DNA of 64,000 nt from Ananas comosus (taxonomy: Eukaryota; Streptophyta; Magnoliopsida; Poales; Bromeliaceae): contig NC_033629.1 of the NCBI RefSeq assembly GCF_001540865.1, forward strand, positions 4,514,905-4,578,904. The letters run 5' to 3'. Below are positions 47,374 through 64,000 of the stretch, piece after piece. The position numbers and the translations under genes were made by a program. The notes beneath the pieces are model-generated. The model was not told where the DNA came from, ran no database searches, and was given only the letters and a program-made list of their open reading frames with translations. Within the stretch, counting starts at the first letter, position 1, and the number at the start of each line of letters is the position of its first letter.

Positions 47374-48557
47374 GGGTATATTTGATTGGCCAAAAGTGAA
47401 GCATAGAAAGTGACATTTTTAAAAAATGACATCTTCTCGGTTGGTTTGTGAAATTAATATAAAAGTCACTTTACAAAAATTGGTTGATAAATTGAGTTAT
47501 AACTAAATCACATTTTTTTGACTTCACCTAAAAAAATTTCAAAATCATCGAAAATAAAGAGGTTAGCTAAAAGGTTAAATTTGGTATTAATTTTAATCTT
47601 TGAATTTATTTTTAAATTTTAATTTTACTTTAAATATGAATTAAAACCATGAATTTAATTTTACATTCTGAATTTTATTGTAAATTCAAATTCAACATAA
47701 AATTTTTAATTCAAATTTGTGAATTTATATTTAAATTTTTATTTTTATTTATATTTGAACTCTAGTATTAAAATTTAAATTTAAATTTAAGTATTTATAT
47801 TTAAAGTTTAATCAAAATACTTTTAGATAAAAACTTCAACTTGAACTTTGAATTCAAATTGTTCCAAACTATAACTTCAATTTATTGATTGAAACTTGAA
47901 TTTAAATTTTAAATTTTTAAGTTGAAATTCAAATTCAAATTTAAGTTTGCTAATTAAATTTAATTTCAATAACAAGTTCCAATTTGAACTTTGAATTTGA
48001 ATTATGAATTCAAATGTTCTGTTTGAATTGTGTTAAACTCAAATTTTAATTTTAATTTTAATTTTAATTTTAAGTTTAATTCAAATTGTGAATTCGTATT
48101 TGAATTTAGAATTTAAGATTAAAGAGTAAATTAAAATATGATTCAAACCATATATTTAAATTATGAATTCACATTTGAATTAATGTTCTAATTGTGATGT
48201 TGAACTTTATTTTAGAATTTAATTTCAGCTATGAGTTATAACTTAAACTATAAATTCAAATTGTAAACTTAATTGTATATCTTAAATTTTAAGTTTAAAT
48301 TTCAAATTTAATGAATTCTAAATTTAAATTTAAATTTAAATTTAAATTTTTAATTTAAATTGCGAGTAAAAGTTGTTTGTTTATATTTTCACTTTTTTAT
48401 ATGTAATTAAAGAATCAAAACTACAATGCTAAAAATTTTCATGTTTCATTTTATAACCAACTAAACAATCGAATTGAAAAGTCACTTTTGTAAAAGTCAC
48501 TTTGGTTAAAATAACTTTTTTTTAACTTTAGTCACTTTTGGGCAACCAAACATGCCC
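47374..48557. mobile_element. PIF/Harbinger-like non-autonomous element
   Basis: Terminal inverted repeats GGGTATATTTGATTGGCC...AAAAGTGA and the complement of TCACTTTTGGGCAACCAAACATGCCC, flanked by TTA on both sides (47371-47373, 48558-48560). TTA duplications and GGG(N)TGTTTGG ends are characteristic of the superfamily. The 1.18-kb interior is a degenerate repeat of AAATTCAAATTTAAATTT-type words with no ORF. Confidence 0.7.
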
Positions 48558-48614
48558 TTAAATAAAGTAATTAAAAGACTTAATTTCAAGCCCATAATAA
48601 TAATATAAAAAAAG

Positions 48615-48618
<4 letters not shown>

Positions 48619-48665
<47 letters not shown>

Positions 48666-48684
48666 NTTTTCCTTTCTGTGGGGA

Positions 48685-48727
<43 letters not shown>
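48619..48727. repeat. Two (AT)n tracts
   Basis: Runs of AT dinucleotides (about 48619-48662 and 48688-48727) separated by a short unique block that holds an N at 48666. Confidence 0.95.
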
Positions 48728-48732
<5 letters not shown>

Positions 48733-48745
48733 CTATGGCCTGTTA

Positions 48746-49276
48746 GGGCTTGTTTGGTTCAAGGGTGGAATTGGAATGAATAATGGAATGGGAATGAATT
48801 GGAATGGTAATTGGAATGGCTCACTCTTCCAAGACGTTTGGTTTATTTGTAAATTGGGAATTGGAATGAGTTATTCACATTTCATTGTTTGGTTCGTATA
48901 AACTAAAAAAATTATAGGATGCTATAATACTAATTTTACTCTCAAATATAAATTTACATTATTTAAAATTTATAAAAAATATAATACTATTCTCTAATAA
49001 GTTTTCCAAAAAAAATATCAAATTTATTTTTAAAAATTTTTATTGATGTGGGTTAGGGATAGGGTTTTAAGAGATGATAGATTTTTTTTTTTTTTATGAG
49101 AAAGGAGTGAAGAGAAGGAGGGTGAGATGCTCACATGGGCTTCGAGAACTTAGTGGGCTTCCGGAATGAAATCTCAATCCGGACTAGAAGACCGGAATTA
49201 AGTTGAAGGCTAATGGGCCATTCCCATTCCAGTCCGGAATAGGAATTTCAAACCGATTCATGCAAACCAAACAAAA
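48746..49276. mobile_element. PIF/Harbinger (Tourist-like) MITE
   Basis: A 531-bp element with left end GGGCTTGTTTGGTTC and right-end complement TTTTGTTTGGTTTGC, flanked by TTA (48743-48745, 49277-49279). GGAATGGGAATG-type words occur in inverted orientation inside both ends. No coding capacity. Confidence 0.62.
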
Positions 49277-49279
49277 TTA

Positions 49280-50536
49280 ATCAGATTTGATCAAACCGAT
49301 TCCCATTTCATACCCAAAATGGATGAACCTTTAGTGTAGTATTCTATTACTTTGAGATTTGTAAAATGCATAATTTTGAGTGCGAGGCAGGAATACTACT
49401 TACAACAATCAACTCTTCTATGCTATAAACTCATTTTTCATATTCCGGCACTCATTTCCACGATGGACATTATTAAACATGATTTAACACTTTTGAACTT
49501 AAATAGGTACAAAATTTTATAATTTTTAATATTATTTACTTCACGATCAAGCAACCTCAGGGGTGACAATTTTAATAGCCCATTGACATTTTTTCTGCTT
49601 TACTAACGGTATAGTCTTAAGACTATTCTAAACTGGTTGATTTTTTTTTCTGAAAATCTCTTAAACTATATCTAAAACAAAATCTACAACTTTTGAATTT
49701 AAATATGTTATCCCTATTTTAATTTCATTTTTTAACTGCAAAACAATAGCGAAAGGGATCACACACAATTTTTGTTATGGCCAACAAAGAACTGAACGGG
49801 GCCTCTTTTGAGCAGAGCATAGTATAGCGCACCCTGTTTCTCTCTACAGCTAAAGCAAACATTCTGAAACCTCTTAACTACGACAGAACACGAAAGAACA
49901 ATCTTGTGGCAGAAACAAGTAACAACTATGATTTACCACCAGACCACAAGATTAAATCATGAGACAAACACGTAGAGTTCCACCGATTACAACTAAGGTC
50001 GTGTGCCCTTTTCTCTCTCTATGCTCAACATTTATTCAAGTCGGATCTCGCAGAATTTACAAGAACCCAAAAGACAGAAACATCAGCAAAACCCGGATCT
50101 CAGTTTTTACTCCCCACCACCATATTGGGTTGAAAAGAACATGCTTTGAGAAGAAACAGCCGCCAAAAAGACCTCCTTCCCCTCACTACATATTCTACAG
50201 CCCCCACCACAAAATACAGCCAAGACAACTCAGGAGACGAAACCAAAAAAAAAATTAAAAATAAGATATAAACGAGTCCACCAAAAGCCTAACAGTTAGT
50301 CGTAACTAGTAATCCACCATTGGGGAACTCCATCACTCGACCACGATCCCTGACAGTGGGGAAGAACTAATAAGAGCGATTGCTGAATGAGCAGAGTGCA
50401 AAAAGGGGGACACAAAACATAAAGACTACTTTAACCTTGCAATCATTCAACCCCATCAAACATAATGCTTTCTCCAAAACAGCAAGAATAGAATTAAACT
50501 CTTTTTAAGTTTTAAATCTCCATATTACCAGGATAA
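49280..50536. other. 3' flank of the helicase gene
   Basis: The part nearest the helicase (about 49960-50536) probably holds its 3' UTR on the minus strand; ORF-like stretches there are not coding. The remainder is gene-free AT-rich sequence. Confidence 0.5.
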
Positions 50537-59563
<9,027 letters not shown>

Positions 59564-60000
59564 AATTTTTTTCAAGAACGATCAAACCCTAGATCGAAAC
59601 CTTCGATCTGCTACGATAATTCAACGCAGATCTAAGCACTCCAAATAAACAGATTGACGAAAACCCTAAATCCAAGATAATGACAAAACAAGAAAAAAAA
59701 AGAAAAAAAATCAGAAATTTGTCAACCGAAACGGAAATCCAAGCCCTAAACTTCAGGAAAAAGTCGGAAACGAAAATCAAATCTTAAAAAACACGGTTCG
59801 ATCTGACAAACTAACCGATTTTTGCCCTAAAAAAAGTAATGAAGTGTAGAGAAGAACCTGGATTGAAGAAGAGAGAGACGAGGAAGCCTCAGATCGACGA
59901 GTCGAGAAGGGAAGAAGAAACCCTGATAAGGTTAGGGTAGAGAGAAAGACGTTCGGAGAAACTTTATTAATATCTCCGGGTCTCGCTCTTTTATTATGAC
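59564..60000 (-). promoter_or_regulatory. Helicase leader and promoter region
   Basis: Minus-strand upstream region of the helicase ATG. It carries several AAACCCTA/CCCTAAA words on the + strand (about 59585, 59663, 59743, 59920), i.e. TTTAGGGTT on the coding strand, a telo-box-like motif common near plant translation-related genes. A CAG|GTTCTT donor-like site at about 59857 suggests a possible 5' UTR intron, not proven. A TATA-like TAATAAAAG is at about 59988-59996. Confidence 0.4.
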
Positions 60001-60263
60001 TCGAGCTGGTTTCGGTTCGGTCCTATTGGTGGTTTAAATTTCGGACTATTGTAGTGGAGAGACGTCGCCGAGCAAACAAACGGGTTGCAATTGTTGGTAC
60101 GCGACCGCGTACGCTCCAACTAGCGCGTGGCTATAAGCAAACTAACTCGTGCTCTTTCTATTGCTGCCGACTCTCAGGCGAGTCGCAAAGGATTTGGTAA
60201 AAAATTTGATGATCCATACTTAAAATTTCAAATTCGAATCATAATTAATTTATATTTTTAGAT

Positions 60264-60598
60264 AAATTTATTTGTAAATAAGATAAATGATCGTAATTTA
60301 ATAGCACTAATATTCTAGGCTAGTTCTATATGATATAATAATATATATTTAATACTATAAAATAAATTACTAGATATTTATAAATAATATTTATAAATAA
60401 AATATTATATAATAAATATATTTATAATATTTTTAGATAAATTTATTTTTAAATAAGATAAACGATCGTAACTTAATAGCACTAATATTCTAGCCTAGTT
60501 CTATATAATAATATATATTTAATATTATAAAATAAATTACTAAATATTTATAAACAATACTTATAAATAAAATTATATAATAAATATATTTATAAATA
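60264..60598. repeat. Tandem duplication of about 168 bp
   Basis: Two direct copies, about 60256-60430 and 60431-60598, share TTTTTAGATAAATTTATTT, AATAAGATAAA, GATCGTAA, TTAATAGCACTAATATTCTAG and CTAGTTCTATAT, with small differences. The first copy begins in sequence resembling the SINE (CAAATTCGAATC at about 60228). Confidence 0.8.
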
Positions 60599-63033
60599 TG
60601 TCATGTCCCGGATTCCTCGTTTCCCTAGGCACGCTAACAGACCCGACGTATACATAGAAATTTTTTCTGTATACGAAGCGAAGCTGTACATATACCTATA
60701 ATCATACAACACTACAACCAGTAGTATAGAGCTGCTAGAAAAGAATAAAACATATATAATAACAGTGATTCAATACATACATAGTATCTAGGGTACAAAA
60801 ATACTCGCTCTAGCGAGGTACAACATCAGTATGTAAAGAACCAAAAACTACAACTACTTGTAGCCGGTACTCCTCTAGCTCTATGACTCGTCTGGAATGG
60901 CGCTAACTCACAACGCCCTTACCACGATCAGTATCAGCAATAGCAGCAGGCGCAACCGAAGGCTCTACAAAAGATTTACAAGTAGGCGTGAGAACTACTG
61001 CAAAAAGAAGTAGCCCTCAATGGGTACAACTACCGACCTCAACGGCTCAACCACTAAATCTACAGAGGGTATGCTCAATGATAGTAAAGGAACTGAAATA
61101 ATCTACAGCTACATGCCACTCTACTATCATAATTCGACACTACTATCTGTAGAATAATACGATTTCTGACCTAATCTCACTAGGGACTGTGAATACACCC
61201 ATCCCAGTGACTATGAATACACGCGTCCCGCCTGTCGAAACTATACAGCTACCTCCACGCTCAGCCGTCCGTGGAGAGCAAGTCCAACCAGGACACAACG
61301 ACACCAACGCAAACACACAAAGCCCGACTTCAGAGTGGCACTCGTGGGCGTTACCTAACCGAGTATACAAGCGTATCTCTGTCGAGCTCAATCAGGCTCT
61401 CACAGGCTATAGTCAAGTAAACAGGGTCTAACTTGCCCAACAACCAAACTCACGTGCTCTCGGCACAATCTGATGCAAAAACAGCAATCCGGGTCTACCG
61501 TCAACCTCAACGGCATCTGACAGTCCGGAACAGTCTAAACACTGCTGTAAAAATAAGCTTGGCATCTCAGCACGAGCGTAAATACATTCTACACTATCCT
61601 GGATATCCACCGTCCACAAACTGCGTTGATACAAACAAACTACGGCTCCTAGAGCTAAATCTTATAGTTTTAACATATAACAGTGTAGAAACGCCAGTTT
61701 TCTCCTAAGTCAAATCCAAGTTCAACACGTATAATTTAGCTAATATTCTAGGCTCCAATTCAGATTTTAGAATGATACAAATCATCGAATTGAGCTACTA
61801 ATATGAAGAACAAAGCTAAAATACATGCTCACAACCTATAAACTTAGGAGGTTAATCCGCAAATTCCGGCAAGCATCATTAACCCACCTCTAGCGCTAAT
61901 CCACGGCAACCCGAGGTCACGAAGTCGCTGGAAACTCTGCCGAGACCAATCGAAATCCCCCAGAACCAGCAACCAAACCACTCCAATGATCTAAACATCG
62001 AAAACACAAAAACTTGCATTATAACTCCCAAATTTCAGCACTTAAGCTTAAACCTTCAATTCCAATGTCAAAACTCACCTATCAATCCCCAAATCCACAA
62101 TTCAGGTGAAGAACACTCTCAAAACCAGTAGGGGAAAGGTGGAGCAACTTCCTCTGGTCGAAAATCCAGTTCTCTCTAAGAATTGGTCCAAAAACAATCA
62201 AAGAAAACTCACTTTCAGGACCAAAACACCAGCAGCTCAGTAAAATACGAAATTGACTATACAAACCTCAATCAATTTTTGTCAAACAGAGTTCCACGAA
62301 ATTTTCAGGAAGTCAACTAACCACCAAAACCAAGTTTCACAGCAATCCGACTTTCCTACGTCGCACACGAGCCAAAACGCCAAAGGTCGCTGCTGGAATC
62401 TGCTAAAACTGCACCTCTCAAGCTTCAAATTGTGAAATTTGGAGTAATTTAAGGAGTTTAGAGGGGTTGGAATGCAAAATATGGGTTCACTGTGAAGAGA
62501 GGTGAAAAGAGCTCACTGGGGTCGAACACTACCTATTTATAAGGAGGTGGAAGAGTCAGATAAGCCCCAAGAACAAATGACACTAGCCTGCTGTCCCAGC
62601 AGAAACAGCCACTTTTAGGCGCCCAGAACCCCTTTCTGGGCTTCCGAAACCTCCACGCTACACAATTGCTCCTCTTCGGTTCCTCCACCAGCATTGTGCT
62701 GCGCCCATATCCTGGTCCGGCAGACCTCACCTACCACCAGCCACGTGCCAGCGCAAACAATATTCACGAAATAAACTTTTGGACCCTCTTCTGGGCGCTC
62801 GAAACTAAGATCCGAATTGGCTTCCAGTTCAGCACTCGAGTTCTGGGCGGCCCAAACCCTGTTCTGGGCGCCCGAAACTGACAAAACTTCAGTTTTGCTC
62901 TTTTGAGTGCGCCAAGTCCATTTCTGCATCCATTTCGTGCAAAAACGACTCCGATTCAGCCCGACACTCTCCAGATGTGTCGACCAGTCACTAATACTGT
63001 AGCCAATCCTATCCAAACCTCTGGAACACTACA
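60599..63033 (-). mobile_element. Solo LTR, probably Ty3/gypsy
   Basis: A 2435-bp unit with TG...CA ends (TGTCATGTCCCGG on the left, GGAACACTACA on the right) and a perfect 5-bp duplication AAATA (60594-60598 and 63034-63038), diagnostic of integrase insertion. No internal gag/pol, primer-binding site or second LTR is present, so it is the product of LTR-LTR recombination. Orientation minus is inferred from a TATA box CTTATAAATAGG (complement of about 62531-62543) and from the usual form of such LTRs, which end CCGGGACATGACA. ORFs within are not gag or pol. Confidence 0.85.
62531..62543 (-). promoter_or_regulatory. TATA box of the solo LTR
   Basis: On the minus strand, CCTTATAAATAGGT, about 495 bases into the LTR from its 5' end. 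It would start transcription at about 62500, marking the U3/R boundary. Activity is inferred. Confidence 0.55.
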
Positions 63034-63850
63034 AAATATGTTTATATATTTAATATATGTATATATATAATAAAATATTATATATTAAATATATAATATG
63101 TATATATTTAATACTAGATATTTATAAATAATATATTAAAAATAAAATACTATCTTTAAAATATATATATAAATATATATCTATCTATCTATATCTATAA
63201 TCTATAATAATATAATATAAAAGCGTATAGAAATTCCGACTAAATCCAAACAGGAATAAAATAATATTCCCTATGAATGGTTATGTTTAATTTGTTAAAA
63301 ATATCTCAAATAAAAATGAACGGTTATGATCAATCTATTAAAAATAGCATTCTATCTATCAATATATCAAATCTTGCGAATGGTTATGATTAATTTGTTA
63401 AAATATATTTCAAATAAAAATTACGGTTAGATCAATCTATAAAAAAAAAAGTATTCCTATCGATAGATTTTACATTAAAATTAAAAATTTGAGTTTAAAT
63501 CATGAATTGAATTTAATTTTGATATCAAATTTGTATTAATAATTAAAAATTTTAGTTATAGTGGATCAAAATTAAATTTAAAATTTTAAATTTATAAATT
63601 TTGGATATCAAATTTGAATTAACAATTAAAATATTTAATTACAGTAAACTAAATAAAATTTCAAAAGTAAATGTGAATTAAATTTTGACGCTTTTAGTTT
63701 AATAATAATAACTTTAAATTTTAAATTTATCATAATTCAAAAATATATAAAATATTCAATATATATTATGAAAAAATTATCTAATAAAATATAACAATAT
63801 TCATTATAAAACATAATTTTATTGTAAATTTTTGCAGCTAGTAATATCTA
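63034..63850. other. Gene-free AT-rich sequence
   Basis: Very AT-rich (ATATATA runs, AATTTAAATTTT words), with a repeated segment GAATGGTTATG...TTTGTTAAAATAT (about 63275-63300 and 63377-63415). No gene. Confidence 0.55.
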
Positions 63851-64000
63851 TCTATACTACTTATAAAAAGAAGTTTTTAAAAATTTTTTCTTTTCCAAAA
63901 TGTCACTCCATATAATATAATTTCAATCATATACTAATAATATCATTCGTTCAATTTTAATAAGTATAAATTACAGCCGTACAATTTTTATTTATTTTTA
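63851..64000 (+). mobile_element. Possible Helitron 5' end, cut by the window edge
   Basis: Begins A|TCTATACTACTTATAAAAAG, matching the usual plant Helitron start (TC followed by TATACTA...TAAAAG). The 3' hairpin and CTRR end would lie beyond the window, so this rests on the 5' motif alone. Confidence 0.4.

Noticed and set aside
60599..63033. ORFs within the solo LTR as gag or other retroviral-like genes
   Set aside because: They lack zinc-knuckle, protease, reverse transcriptase or integrase motifs and lie within a single LTR bounded by its own target duplication.

Overview
This is a nuclear window from a flowering plant, most likely a monocot. Genes are split by GT-AG introns, several exons are very GC-rich (the glucanase, HD-Zip and RING genes), intergenic DNA is AT-rich, and plant transposons are everywhere. 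The species cannot be fixed from the sequence alone; a commelinid monocot is a guess. Nothing prokaryotic or viral is present.

Six protein-coding loci are supported. (1) 1.7-7.5 kb, + strand: an RBM25-type splicing factor in seven coding exons (929 aa; RRM, RE/RD-rich region, PWI domain). (2) 10.0-12.3 kb, +: a single-exon GH81 endo-1,3-beta-glucanase (753 aa). (3) 25.1-27.2 kb, +: an HD-Zip class I transcription factor in four exons (304 aa), with a TATA box and one 29-codon upstream ORF in its leader. (4) 34.55-35.1 kb, +: an intronless ATL-like membrane RING-H2 ubiquitin ligase (187 aa). (5) 38.9-39.5 kb, +: the first two exons of a caffeoyl-CoA O-methyltransferase-like gene, with the rest missing. 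(6) 50.5-59.6 kb, -: a DDX3/Ded1-type DEAD-box RNA helicase in six coding exons (648 aa). A short motif-I fragment of an unrelated DEAD-box helicase lies at 13.7 kb. The genes are unrelated housekeeping, defence and regulatory genes and do not form a pathway or cluster.

The rest is mainly transposon-derived. Several insertions can be bounded to the base by target-site duplications: Mutator-like elements at 3.8, 31.7, 36.8 and 46.2 kb (9-10 bp duplications), a tRNA-derived SINE family at 23.9, 31.2 and 35.6 kb (14-16 bp), PIF/Harbinger-like elements at 47.4 and 48.7 kb (TTA), a 1.3 kb Helitron at 32.5-33.75 kb, and a 2.4 kb solo LTR at 60.6-63.0 kb (AAATA). The start of another Helitron is at the right edge.

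The strangest stretch is 39.5-46.0 kb. About 9 bp after the second exon of the methyltransferase-like gene, a large insertion begins. It contains 40 head-to-tail, apparently identical copies of a 42-bp A+T-only unit (39895-41574), followed by 3.3 kb of mixed GC-rich and AT-rich sequence in which fragments of the same 42-mer recur. It is either a recent satellite expansion inside a transposon or an assembly artefact, and it coincides with the loss of the downstream exons. No convincing new biological system was found. The best leads are this array, the HD-Zip uORF, an orphan TATA promoter at 29.5 kb and the bounded SINE and Mutator-like families.
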